A stretch of DNA of 51,592 nt from Lachnospiraceae bacterium (GTDB lineage: Bacteria; Bacillota; Clostridia; Lachnospirales; Lachnospiraceae). The translations under genes were made by a program, and so were the position numbers. The DNA lies in contig JAFTVQ010000042.1 in assembly GCA_017461865.1 (NCBI GenBank), positions 1 through 51,592 on the forward strand. Direction: 5' to 3'. The notes below the pieces were generated by a model. The model was not told the origin of the DNA and did no database searches. It saw only the letters and a list, made by a program, of their open reading frames with translations. This document shows, piece by piece, positions 6,952-14,959 of the stretch (positions within the stretch are counted from its first letter, which is position 1; the number at the start of each line of letters is the position of its first letter).

Positions 6952-9059
6952 ATAAGATGATGAATGTGGAAGAGATTTTCGGGCAGAATGTGTTTGATCT
7001 CCCGAAAATGCAGGAGAGACTTCCGGAAGATATATTTGCAGAAGTGAGTACCGTAATGCAGCAGGGCGGTGTTCTTTCCATGACGGCAGCCAATGTCGTG
7101 GCAAAAGCGATGAAAGACTGGGCTGTGGAGAACGGCGCAACACATTTTACCCACTGGTTTCAGCCGCTGACGGGTATTACGGCGGAGAAGCACGATGCGT
7201 TTATTACCCATCCGAATGAAGACGGAAAGATGATTATGGAATTTTCCGGCAAAGAGCTGATTAAAGGTGAGCCGGATGCATCTTCGTTCCCGTCGGGAGG
7301 ACTTCGTGCCACATTTGAGGCGAGAGGATATACTGCTTGGGATATGACATCACCGGCATTTTTGAAAGGTTCTGCAAACGGGGTTGTTCTTTGTATCCCG
7401 ACTGCATTTTATTCTTATACAGGGGAGGCGCTTGATAAAAAGACACCGCTTCTTCGTTCCATGGAGGCAATTTCAAAGCAGGCACTCCGTATTATGCGCC
7501 TGTTCGGCAACGATGATGCGATGAAAGTGATTCCGTCGGTCGGTGCAGAGCAGGAATACTTCCTTGTGGACGAGGGACTTTATAAACAGAGGGCAGATCT
7601 TATGTTTGCGGGCAGAACGTTGTTCGGAGCTCCGGCACCGAAAGGGCAGGAGATGGAGGATCATTATTTCGGTGTCATCCGTGAACGTGTGGCCGCTTTT
7701 ATGGCAGATTTGAATGAGGAACTTTGGAAGCTTGGCGTGACGGCAAAAACGCAGCATAACGAAGCGGCTCCGGCGCAACATGAGCTTGCTCCGATTTACG
7801 AGACCTGCAATATCGCAACAGACCACAATCAGATTGTGATGGAGACGATGAAGCGCGTTGCGACACAGCACAGCATGCGTTGTCTTTTGCATGAAAAACC
7901 TTACGCCGGTGTCAACGGTTCCGGTAAGCACAATAACTGGTCTATCACGACCGATACCGGTATCAATATGCTGGATCCGGGCGATACGCCGAATGAAAAT
8001 ATTCAGTTTCTTTTAGTGCTTGCATGTATAATGCGTGCAGTGGATAAACACGCAGACCTTCTGCGTCAGTCGGCAGCGGATGTGGGAAATGACCACCGTC
8101 TCGGCGCGGATGAGGCGCCGCCTGCAATTATTTCCATCTTCCTGGGAGAACAGCTGGAGGATGTGGTAAAACAGCTTGTGGAAACAGGCGCGGCGGAATC
8201 TCTCAAAGAGGGCGGAACGCTGGAGACCGGCGTTTCGACACTTCCTGATTTTGAAAAGGATGCAACGGACCGTAACCGTACGTCGCCGTTTGCATTTACG
8301 GGTAATAAATTTGAGTTCCGTATGGTCGGTTCTTCTGATTCCATTGCAGGCCCGAATACAACGCTCAACGCTATCGTGGCACAGGCGTTCTGTGAGGCTG
8401 CGGACAGACTGGAGGCAGCTCCGAACTTTGATTTGGCAGTGCATGATTTGATCAAAGAATATATGAGCGAGCATCAGCGCATTATCTTCAACGGTAACGG
8501 CTACTCCGATGAGTGGGTGCGCGAGGCGGAAAAGCGCGGTCTTCCGAATATTCGCACGACCGTGGAGGCGGCGTCTACCCTGACGAGCGATAAGTCGGTG
8601 GAATTGTTTGAACAGTTCGGTATTTATACAAAGGCAGAGCTTGAGTCCCGCGAGGAAATTATTTACGAGACATACTCTAAGACAATCAATATCGAGGCGC
8701 TTACCATGATTGATATGGCAGGAAAGCAGATTATTCCTGCAGTTGTGAAATATACAAAGACACTCGCGGATATGGTAAATTCCCTGCATGATGCAGGCGT
8801 CGATATTACCGTGCAAAAAGGAATGCTTGAAAGTGTTTCAAAACGTCTTGCAGCGATGCAGACAGCGTGTGCAAACTTAAAGGATGTGGATCGCAAGGCA
8901 CGCAATATCAAAAATGCAAAAGAGCAGGCTTTCTTCTATATGAATGAAGTGATTCCTGCTATGGAGGCTCTCCGTGCTCCGGCGGATGAACTGGAAATGA
9001 TTGTGGATAAGGAAGTCTGGCCGATTCCGACCTACGGCGAATTGATGTTTGAGGTATAA
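6948..9059 (+). CDS. glnN: Glutamine synthetase type III
   Basis: ATP-dependent ligation of ammonia to glutamate. At 703 residues this is the large GSIII class, common in Clostridia and Bacteroidetes, and not the ~450-residue GlnA. The N-terminal region contains SFPSGGLRATFEARGYTAWD, typical of GSIII; the catalytic half shows GAEQEYFLVD (about 199-208), the ATP-binding signature KPYAGVNGSGKHNNWS (317-332), GADEAPPAI and FTGNKFEFRMVGSS. The ATG overlaps the trhP stop by 4 bases, indicating translational coupling; alternative in-frame ATGs lie at 6957 and 6960. Linkage of nitrogen assimilation to a tRNA-modification pair is unusual. No separate promoter or nitrogen-regulator site is visible at its 5' end. 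Confidence 0.95.
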   Translation: MNKMMNVEEIFGQNVFDLPKMQERLPEDIFAEVSTVMQQGGVLSMTAANVVAKAMKDWAVENGATHFTHWFQPLTGITAEKHDAFITHPNEDGKMIMEFSGKELIKGEPDASSFPSGGLRATFEARGYTAWDMTSPAFLKGSANGVVLCIPTAFYSYTGEALDKKTPLLRSMEAISKQALRIMRLFGNDDAMKVIPSVGAEQEYFLVDEGLYKQRADLMFAGRTLFGAPAPKGQEMEDHYFGVIRERVAAFMADLNEELWKLGVTAKTQHNEAAPAQHELAPIYETCNIATDHNQIVMETMKRVATQHSMRCLLHEKPYAGVNGSGKHNNWSITTDTGINMLDPGDTPNENIQFLLVLACIMRAVDKHADLLRQSAADVGNDHRLGADEAPPAIISIFLGEQLEDVVKQLVETGAAESLKEGGTLETGVSTLPDFEKDATDRNRTSPFAFTGNKFEFRMVGSSDSIAGPNTTLNAIVAQAFCEAADRLEAAPNFDLAVHDLIKEYMSEHQRIIFNGNGYSDEWVREAEKRGLPNIRTTVEAASTLTSDKSVELFEQFGIYTKAELESREEIIYETYSKTINIEALTMIDMAGKQIIPAVVKYTKTLADMVNSLHDAGVDITVQKGMLESVSKRLAAMQTACANLKDVDRKARNIKNAKEQAFFYMNEVIPAMEALRAPADELEMIVDKEVWPIPTYGELMFEV

Positions 9060-9060
9060 C

Positions 9061-9831
9061 ATGAAAAAACTGATTTGTATTTGTACGGCTGTACTGATGA
9101 TGTGCAGCCTTACCGCTTGTGCAGGTAATTTAAATCACTATACGAAAGAGGAGTCCGAAGCGCTGATGGAAGACGTCATCGGGCAGGATGTGACTTATGT
9201 TTCTACAGATAAGTATCCGAAGGAAAAGAAGGTTGTGCACCTATTTGAGGATGAAGACGGCGTAGAGTTTGCCGTGATCAGTGAAATGAGTCAGGGGTGG
9301 TTTGCGGTAGGCATGTACCGCTGCTATATTTCGGATAACTATGTGGCGGCAAAATTGGAAGCGCGTGAGCAGGAAATTATGGATATACTCGAGCAGTATG
9401 ATTTGAAACAATATTTGACGGATCCGGCTTATGTGCTGGATGAAGATATTGCCCTCGGTGAGGGATCCTGTCCGGATGTGTTTTATTTCGAACTTCCGAT
9501 AGGAACCGTGGAGGAAAACAAAGAGGTTATTGAACATATGGCTGCAGCAGGAGCGCAGATTGATGAGCTTCTTTCTGTTTGTTATGATGAGGGCTATGCA
9601 CTTGATGTTGATTTGGAAGGCGGAGATTATCAGAATTATGTCGGCTATACAGGCATGAATCTCCGGTTCATGTATGAAGGAATTGCTTATGACGGGCGAG
9701 TTTATGAGAAATCGGATATGATGAGGTTTAATTGGTCGCTGAAGGAAGAAGACCGGTGGAGCGAGGAGGCGCTGTATGAGTATTTGGAAGCGCAGCTGTC
9801 AGAAGCGGTCGGCAGAGAGCCGGAAGAATAG
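9061..9831 (+). CDS. Putative lipoprotein of unknown function
   Basis: A 256-residue secreted lipoprotein. The ATG at 9061 is preferred over an in-frame TTG at 9049 because GAGG at 9051-9054 is correctly spaced for it and because it starts a clean signal peptide: MKKLICICTAVLMMCSLTAC with lipobox LTAC and C20. After the lipid anchor the protein is acidic, with no recognised domain; several W/Y-rich short strands suggest a globular beta-rich fold. It begins 1 base after the glnN stop, so it is in the same operon. A weak hairpin follows (GTAGG/CCTAC, 9841-9856) but lacks a U-tract. I cannot assign a function. Confidence 0.8.
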   Translation: MKKLICICTAVLMMCSLTACAGNLNHYTKEESEALMEDVIGQDVTYVSTDKYPKEKKVVHLFEDEDGVEFAVISEMSQGWFAVGMYRCYISDNYVAAKLEAREQEIMDILEQYDLKQYLTDPAYVLDEDIALGEGSCPDVFYFELPIGTVEENKEVIEHMAAAGAQIDELLSVCYDEGYALDVDLEGGDYQNYVGYTGMNLRFMYEGIAYDGRVYEKSDMMRFNWSLKEEDRWSEEALYEYLEAQLSEAVGREPEE

Positions 9832-9898
9832 GGAAAAGGCGTAGGAAAGAGCCTACAGAAACTATTTTGAAAAAAATTAAAAAATTTGAAAAAAACAC

Positions 9899-9927
9899 TT
9901 GCACAAAGTAAAAAAATCATGTATACT
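9899..9927 (+). promoter_or_regulatory. Promoter of tRNA-Gln
   Basis: TTGCAC (9899-9904), 17-base spacer, TATACT (9922-9927). Transcription would start about 6 bases before the mature tRNA 5' end at 9940. Confidence 0.85.
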
Positions 9928-9939
9928 TTGTCCTTGTGA

Positions 9940-10011
9940 TGGGCTATCGCCAAATGGTAAGGCAACGGACTCTGACTCCGTCATTTCAAGGTTCGAATCC
10001 TTGTAGCCCAG
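9940..10011 (+). tRNA. tRNA-Gln (anticodon CUG)
   Basis: A 72-base cloverleaf: acceptor stem TGGGCTA (9940-9946) pairs perfectly with TAGCCCA (10004-10010), discriminator G at 10011. The anticodon stem ACGGA/TCCGT encloses the loop CTCTGAC, giving anticodon CTG, which reads the glutamine codon CAG. The T-arm has GGTTCGAATCC. CCA is not encoded (CTG follows). It has its own promoter and a strong terminator, so it is a single-gene unit. Confidence 0.95.
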
Positions 10012-10015
10012 CTGT

Positions 10016-10049
10016 AAAGCGTGTATTCAACAGAATGCACGCTTTTTTG
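10016..10049 (+). terminator. Intrinsic terminator after tRNA-Gln
   Basis: A 13-bp stem, 10016-10028 with 10033-10045 (one G-T wobble), loop AACA, followed by a T-run. Very stable and directly after the tRNA. Confidence 0.93.
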
Positions 10050-10066
10050 TTTTGCTTTTTCAGCTG

Positions 10067-10233
10067 TGGGTATATAGAAAATAATTTATGTGCTGTACCC
10101 ACGATTTTAGGAATTTTTGGGCATAAGAGCATGATTTTTAAGCATATGTCCAAAAGAAGTGAATTTACCATTTGATTTAAGAAAAGCATATTGATTTTTG
10201 GGTAATATGATTGCGTTTTTGGGTATATACCCA
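10067..10233. repeat. 167-bp structured element, copy 1
   Basis: Begins with TGGGTATATA (10067-10076) and ends with its exact reverse complement TATATACCCA (10224-10233). A second copy of identical length lies at 13859-14025; a hand alignment needs no gaps and gives about 116 of 167 identical bases. Three inverted-repeat stems are visible: GTGGGTA (10066-10072) with TACCCAC (10096-10102); TTTTGGGCATA (10115-10125) with TATGTCCAAAA (10145-10155), 11 bp with one G-T; and TGGGTA plus TAT (10199-10208, A205 bulged) with ATATACCCA (10225-10233). It fills most of the space between the tRNA terminator and the next promoter. It could be a MITE-like repeat, a structured RNA, or an array of protein sites with the half-site TGGGTATA. 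Confidence 0.8.
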
Positions 10234-10283
10234 TGAGGGATTTTATGTCCGCTTTTGTTGGTACAGTAGATTGTGTCAGTTTG

Positions 10284-10300
10284 ATTTTTTGTCAAAAAAT
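10284..10300. promoter_or_regulatory. A/T palindrome upstream of the surface-protein promoter
   Basis: ATTTTTTG and CAAAAAAT form an 8-1-8 perfect inverted repeat, 7 bases before the -35 region. It could be an operator or simply an A/T tract; there is no counterpart at the second copy of this promoter. The remainder of 10234-10306 shows nothing else I recognise. Confidence 0.3.
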
Positions 10301-10306
10301 AATTAC

Positions 10307-10336
10307 TACACAGCAGAAATAAAACTGTGCTATAAT
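10307..10336 (+). promoter_or_regulatory. Promoter with embedded ACACAG-N11-CTGTG dyad (copy 1)
   Basis: TACACA (10307-10312), 18-base spacer, TATAAT (10331-10336). The spacer and -35 contain an inverted repeat, ACACAG (10308-10313) and CTGTG (10325-10329) separated by 11 bases. The same arrangement, at the same spacings, precedes the thioesterase gene at 14160-14189. A shared transcription factor is likely but not identified. Confidence 0.75.
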
Positions 10337-10363
10337 GCAAACGAACAAAGGAGGCATATAGTG

Positions 10364-13300
10364 ATGAGACCGGGAAAACGAATATTCAGTATATTTCTTT
10401 GTTTGGCACTGGTATTATCGGGGATGGTAATTCCGGCAAAGGAAGTGCAGGCGGAGGAAGTACAGGCAGAGGAAATACAGGTAGAGGAAATACAGGCAGA
10501 AGAGGTGCAGGCAGAAGAAGTACAGGGAGAAACCGCAAGTGCAGCAGAAACGGCAAGCGGTGAGAAAACCATTGCCGGGTTTGGTACGAGCATGATTGCA
10601 GATCCGATTGCAACTACAAATGCAAATGATGCATGGAGAGGAAGCTATGTGTACTTCGGGAACTATGATGCAGATGGGAACCTTACTGCAGAACCGGTAA
10701 AATACCGTGTGCTTGATGCAAGTACCACAGAATACAGTGCGGATCAAACGACACAGACGATGCTTTTGGATTGTGACAGAATTCTGTACTATCAGGCATT
10801 TGATGAAGACGGGGTTGCCAATGACGGAGTTACAAAAGTAAATGATTGGGCAGGAAGTGATATAAATAAGAGCCTTAATAAAGATGGGGGATTTATAGAT
10901 ACATCTTTTGGGGCGACAGAAAAAAGTGCTATAGCAGCCAGTGTAAAAACAGCGGCAAACGCTTTGGACGGCACAGAGGCGACTGCTTATAAATTTGCCC
11001 CTCTGAATGGGGAGCAGCTTTTTGTGCTGGATGCAAAAGAAGCAACCAGACCAACCTATGGATATGGTAGTACTAAAAGCCGCGGGAAGGAAGCAGACGG
11101 CGATTATGCCTTTTGGTGGCTTCGCTCCGCCTATGGCAGTATGGATGGCTATGCGGGTTTCGTTGATTCGAGTGGTGAGTTTGGAGGCAACGGTGTTCGC
11201 TATATACATCCGGGAGTGAGCCCTGCTTTTAACCTGAATCTTTCCTCGGTTCTCTTTTCTTCTGTTGTTTCCGGAACTGCAGGGGAAGCGGGCGCAGAGT
11301 ATAAGTTGACACTGCTTGACAGTGATATCACCATTTCTTCCAGCGGCGTGACAAGAAAAGGTAATACCGTATTTATTCCATATAACTTTAAGGGAACGAA
11401 TATGGGCAAGGTGACACAGGTTTCCGTGCTGATTCTTGACAAAGAATATACGGCGGGGAATACAAACGGAGCGTCAATTCTTGCTTATGAAAAATTGAAT
11501 GTGGAAAATTTTGCTCCGAGCGGAACCGGTGTTTATACGCTTCCGGACTTTTTGAACGGTAAAAACCCGGGAACCGATTATCATGTTTATGTTATAGCGG
11601 AAGATATAAATGGTGAGAAAGTAACGGACTATGCAAGTGCGCCGACAGAAGTACATATTTGGGCAGCACCGACAGTAAAGAAAATAAGTATTGGCACGCA
11701 GGGCATTGTTGACCCGGCTGTTCCGCGCAGTGAAAAGGATGCATGGAATGGATGCTTTGTCTACTATGGAAATTATAATGGCAGTCCGGTAAAATACCGT
11801 GTGTTGGATGCAAACACCTCGCGGTTTGGCGGAACAACGATGTTTTTGGATTGCGACAGTATTCTCTATTGCACAGCGTATGATGGTGAAGCCTCATATA
11901 GTAATGTGTGGAAAAACAGTCCGATTTATATAAGTCTTAATGGAGCCGGTTTCTTGGATAAAGAAGGTGCGTTTACGGCGGCGGAAAAGAATGCCATTGC
12001 AACAAGCAATGTGGCAGCACATGTGTTGACGACGGATAGTGAAACGGGAGTCAATGTGACAAATGGTGTAAAGACCACATTTGAAAAGTATATAGCATTG
12101 ACCGGCGAAAAAATCTTTTTGCTGGATGTGGAGGATGTATGTAACGGGGCATATGGATACAGCATTACGACTAATGCCGATAGCAACCAAAAGAAGACAG
12201 GTGCCTCTGAGGATTTGGAGTGGTGGCTTCGTTCTGCCTACGGTTCGGGCAGTATGGTTGGCAATATAAGTTCGGTGGGAACTATCTATTGGAGCCTTGC
12301 CAGCAAAAGTACCGTCGGCGTGAGTCCGGCCATGAATCTGGACCTGTCATCCATTCTCTTATCATCGGTGAGCGGAACGGGCAAATCTTCGGGTATTACA
12401 AGCGAAAGCAGTGAGATTGGTACGACAACAGAGGCAGAGTGGAAACTGACGCTGTTGGATGCAGGTAAGACTATCGCGCTGACACCGGGCAGAAGTGCAG
12501 TTAAAGCAGGCGACGGAACAATCACCGTGCCATATACCTATACGGACAGCACTTCGGGCAGCGGAAAAGTAAATCAGATTTCCGTTATGATTACAGACAA
12601 AGCGTACGGAAGTGAGAATGCACAGATTCTTTATTATGGTGCATTACAGAATATAAAAAACGCAGAAGGAGCGGACAGTACGGTAGCAGAAGCTTGCGCC
12701 GGAACAGGAACCTTTGCGCTTCCGGGTGGTTTGGCAGGAAAAACACTGGGAAAAGATTATCACATTTATATTTTGGCAGAGTGTGTGAATGCGGACAATG
12801 CCACGGATTATGCAAGCGCTCCTTTTGAAATCGGTGTCAAAACAAAAATTGCCGCTGTCAACATAGCCGGTATCAGCGCACCGATCACGGGTCTTCCGTT
12901 AATGGCAGAAGTGGAAGTGTCGGGAGAAGGTGTGTCTGCGAAAGCGCCGGTTACATGGAAAAAAGGAGAAACGAAGGTGACCGGTAAGGCAGAATCAAGT
13001 GCAACCTATTGGGCATTTGTGACTTTGACGGCAAAAGACGGATATACATTTAAAGATGCAGCGGGTATTATGACAAGTGTGACCTTAAACGGAACCGCAG
13101 TGACTTCGGGTAATGTTACACAGAATGCGGATGGGACTCTTACCGTTGCCTGCGGAACATATACAACAGCAGCCGAGGTTAAAACCGGTGATTCGCAAGT
13201 GGCTGTAAATGATGACGGCACAGTTACATATAAGACACCTGCCAATAAGAATTTGACATCCATAACCATTCCGGATACCGTAACAGTCGGCGGCGTAACC

Positions 13301-13798
13301 CGGAAGGTAACAGCTATTGAAAAGAATGCATTTAAGAACTCTAAGATTAAGTCGATTACCATCGGGAACAATATCAAAACCATCGGTGCAAATGCATTCT
13401 ATGGATGTAAATATTTGAAGACTGTGAAGTTCGGTAAAAATGTGACTGCAATCGGCGATAAGGCGTTTTATAAGTGTACCGCACTGACTAAGATTACCAT
13501 TCCGTCAAAGGTTAAGACGATTGGTAAGCAGGCGTTCTATGGTTGCAAGAAACTGAAAACTGTCACCATCGGAAAGAGTGTAAACAAAATCGGTTCCAAA
13601 GCCTTCTATGGCTGCAGTAAGCTAAAGACATTTACAATCAAGACGACCAAGCTTACAACGAAAAAGGTTGGAAGCAAAGCATTCGGAAAAACACCGAAGA
13701 GCATGAAAGTGACGGTGCCGAAGAAAAAATTCAAATCGTACAAATCTATGCTTGTCAAGAAAGGTGTAAACAAAAAAGCGAAGTTTAAGAAGAAATAA
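10364..13798 (+). CDS. Large secreted surface protein: tandem VQAEE repeats, two DUF6273-like modules, BspA-type leucine-rich repeats
   Basis: A 1144-residue exported protein. The ATG at 10364 is chosen because AAAGGAGG lies 9 bases upstream and a signal peptide follows (RPGKRIFSIFLCLALVLSG, cleavage near VQA); GTG at 10361 is a possible alternative. Next come six 5-residue acidic repeats (residues about 27-56), then two related modules (about 90-300 and 460-670), each with AW.G.[FY]V[YF].GNY near its start, PVKYRVLDA, WWLRSAYG and VSPA.NL.LSS, as in DUF6273. A beta-rich Ig-like region (about 830-940) precedes BspA/LRR_5 repeats (about 963-1106; repeated IT[IL].....IG..AF..C) and a lysine-rich tail. 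No LPXTG or membrane anchor is seen, so attachment may be by charge. It is a one-gene unit with its own promoter and terminator, bracketed by the 167-bp elements. Confidence 0.85.
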   Translation: MRPGKRIFSIFLCLALVLSGMVIPAKEVQAEEVQAEEIQVEEIQAEEVQAEEVQGETASAAETASGEKTIAGFGTSMIADPIATTNANDAWRGSYVYFGNYDADGNLTAEPVKYRVLDASTTEYSADQTTQTMLLDCDRILYYQAFDEDGVANDGVTKVNDWAGSDINKSLNKDGGFIDTSFGATEKSAIAASVKTAANALDGTEATAYKFAPLNGEQLFVLDAKEATRPTYGYGSTKSRGKEADGDYAFWWLRSAYGSMDGYAGFVDSSGEFGGNGVRYIHPGVSPAFNLNLSSVLFSSVVSGTAGEAGAEYKLTLLDSDITISSSGVTRKGNTVFIPYNFKGTNMGKVTQVSVLILDKEYTAGNTNGASILAYEKLNVENFAPSGTGVYTLPDFLNGKNPGTDYHVYVIAEDINGEKVTDYASAPTEVHIWAAPTVKKISIGTQGIVDPAVPRSEKDAWNGCFVYYGNYNGSPVKYRVLDANTSRFGGTTMFLDCDSILYCTAYDGEASYSNVWKNSPIYISLNGAGFLDKEGAFTAAEKNAIATSNVAAHVLTTDSETGVNVTNGVKTTFEKYIALTGEKIFLLDVEDVCNGAYGYSITTNADSNQKKTGASEDLEWWLRSAYGSGSMVGNISSVGTIYWSLASKSTVGVSPAMNLDLSSILLSSVSGTGKSSGITSESSEIGTTTEAEWKLTLLDAGKTIALTPGRSAVKAGDGTITVPYTYTDSTSGSGKVNQISVMITDKAYGSENAQILYYGALQNIKNAEGADSTVAEACAGTGTFALPGGLAGKTLGKDYHIYILAECVNADNATDYASAPFEIGVKTKIAAVNIAGISAPITGLPLMAEVEVSGEGVSAKAPVTWKKGETKVTGKAESSATYWAFVTLTAKDGYTFKDAAGIMTSVTLNGTAVTSGNVTQNADGTLTVACGTYTTAAEVKTGDSQVAVNDDGTVTYKTPANKNLTSITIPDTVTVGGVTRKVTAIEKNAFKNSKIKSITIGNNIKTIGANAFYGCKYLKTVKFGKNVTAIGDKAFYKCTALTKITIPSKVKTIGKQAFYGCKKLKTVTIGKSVNKIGSKAFYGCSKLKTFTIKTTKLTTKKVGSKAFGKTPKSMKVTVPKKKFKSYKSMLVKKGVNKKAKFKKK
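10442..10531 (+). repeat. Six 15-bp in-frame tandem repeats (E-[VI]-Q-[AVG]-E)
   Basis: Units at 10442, 10457, 10472, 10487, 10502 and 10517, consensus GAAGTACAGGCAGAG, coding for EVQAE-type pentapeptides just after the signal peptide. Units differ mainly by silent or conservative changes. Such repeats can expand or contract by slippage without changing frame. Confidence 0.9.
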
Positions 13799-13810
13799 AG
13801 GTAGGAAGAA

Positions 13811-13840
13811 CTGCTCTGCATTTTGCAGAGCGGTTTTTTT
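13811..13840 (+). terminator. Intrinsic terminator after the surface-protein gene
   Basis: Stem GCTCTGCA/TGCAGAGC (13813-13820 with 13824-13831), extended to 10 bp by a C-G pair and a T-G wobble, loop TTT, then a run of seven T. Confidence 0.93.
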
Positions 13841-13858
13841 GAACGGAAATATGGATCG

Positions 13859-14025
13859 TGGGTATATAAAGAATAAGTTTGGCCGGATACCCGGGATGTA
13901 GGAGGTTTTTGGGTATGTGAGCCTTCCTTTTTTTCATATACCCAAAAGAAGCAAATTTCTAATTTGTTTCAAGAAAAACATCCGGAGGTTTGGGTAGTAT
14001 ACTTGAATTATTTGATATATACCCA
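13859..14025. repeat. 167-bp structured element, copy 2
   Basis: Starts TGGGTATATA (13859-13868) and ends TATATACCCA (14016-14025), the same 10-bp terminal inverted repeat and the same length as copy 1 at 10067-10233. The three stems are kept: TGGGTAT (13859-13865) with ATACCCG (13887-13893); TTTTGGGTATGTG (13907-13919) with CATATACCCAAAA (13935-13947), 13 bp with one G-T; and TGGGTA plus TATA (13991-14001, G13997 bulged) with TATATACCCA (14016-14025). Relative to copy 1, C10122-G10148 becomes T13914-A13940, a compensatory change. The rest of the gap before the next promoter (14026-14159) shows no recognised feature. Confidence 0.8.
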
Positions 14026-14159
14026 TACGGATATCATTCGGTGCTGCCGGTAGGAGGAAGCTGTAACTGACTAATCATATATTTGGAAGAAATGACACGA
14101 TGACGGAACTGGGGATTTGAGTGAGCTGTGCATTCCTTTTCAATGCGAAAAACAAATGC

Positions 14160-14189
14160 TACACAGGATGAGCAAAACTGTGTTATAAT
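14160..14189 (+). promoter_or_regulatory. Promoter with embedded ACACAG-N11-CTGTG dyad (copy 2), upstream of the thioesterase
   Basis: TACACA (14160-14165), 18-base spacer, TATAAT (14184-14189), with ACACAG (14161-14166) and CTGTG (14178-14182) separated by 11 bases. Matches the promoter at 10307-10336 in hexamers, spacing and dyad. Confidence 0.75.
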
Positions 14190-14230
14190 GGCTAAGGTTT
14201 ATGTAAAAGGGATTGTGAAAAGGAAGTGGA

Positions 14231-14947
14231 ATGATGTACTCATTTGACAGCAGAGTAAGATACAGTGAAGTGGGAAGTGATACGAAACTTACGCTTCTTT
14301 CGTTGCTTAATTATTTTCAGGATTGTGCAACGTTTCATTCGGAGGATCTGGGGGTCGGCGTGGAATATCTGGAGAAACTGCACAGTGTCTGGGTGATGAA
14401 TTTCTGGCAGATTGATATCGGACGTTTTCCGGCACTGGGAGAAAAGGTTTTGATTCAGACACATCCGTATGATTTTAAAGTCTGTATGGGATTCCGTAAT
14501 TTCGGCTTGAAGAATGAGAAGGGTGAAATGTTAGCTGTGGCTAATACTCTTTGGACATTTTTGGATACGCAAAACGGACGGCCGAGCAAGCCGCCGGCGG
14601 ACATGCTGGAAAAATATGCGACGGAGCCGCCCTATGAGATGGAGTATCTTGATCGCAAGATTTCTTTTGCCGGGGGAGGTGAAAAACAGGATCCGGTAGA
14701 AATCAGAAAGCACCATCTGGATACCAATCATCATGTAAACAATGCGCAGTATGTGGGCATTGCGTATGATTATCTTCCGGAGGATTTTCCGGTGCGGCGT
14801 ATGAGGGCATCTTATCACAAGCCAGCAGTGCTTGCAGACCTTTTGTATCCGGTTGTGTATAAGGAAAAAGAAAATTGTGTGGGAGTTGCGCTCTGCGATG
14901 AAAGCGGAAGCGCTTATGCAAATATCGAATTTTGTAATTGCAAATAG
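14231..14947 (+). CDS. Acyl-ACP thioesterase (FatA/FatB-like)
   Basis: A 238-residue double-hotdog thioesterase of the PF01643 family, which hydrolyses acyl-ACP to release free fatty acids. Evidence: an N-terminal hotdog half with LTLLSLLNYFQDCATFHSEDLG and SVWVMNFWQIDIGRFPALGE, and a second half opening at about residue 155 with HHLDTNHHVNNAQYVGIAYD, which carries the conserved Asn and His expected at the active site. Length is normal for bacterial members. The ATG follows AAAAGGAAGTGG; a second ATG immediately follows (MM). It has its own promoter, shared in design with that of the surface-protein gene, and the CvfB-like gene begins 12 bases after its stop, so the two are probably co-transcribed. 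Confidence 0.87.
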   Translation: MMYSFDSRVRYSEVGSDTKLTLLSLLNYFQDCATFHSEDLGVGVEYLEKLHSVWVMNFWQIDIGRFPALGEKVLIQTHPYDFKVCMGFRNFGLKNEKGEMLAVANTLWTFLDTQNGRPSKPPADMLEKYATEPPYEMEYLDRKISFAGGGEKQDPVEIRKHHLDTNHHVNNAQYVGIAYDYLPEDFPVRRMRASYHKPAVLADLLYPVVYKEKENCVGVALCDESGSAYANIEFCNCK

Positions 14948-14959
14948 AAAGAGGAAACT

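Noticed and set aside
9841..9856. Hairpin GTAGG/CCTAC after the lipoprotein gene
   Set aside because: Only 5 bp and no T-run follows, so I do not call it a terminator.
10220..10233. Self-palindrome TGGGTATATACCCA as an independent operator
   Set aside because: It is not kept as a palindrome in the second 167-bp element, where only the outer TATATACCCA end is conserved, so the conserved unit is the full element.
10442..10531. Short regular repeats as a possible CRISPR array
   Set aside because: They are contiguous 15-bp units with no spacers, in frame within a signal-peptide-bearing protein.
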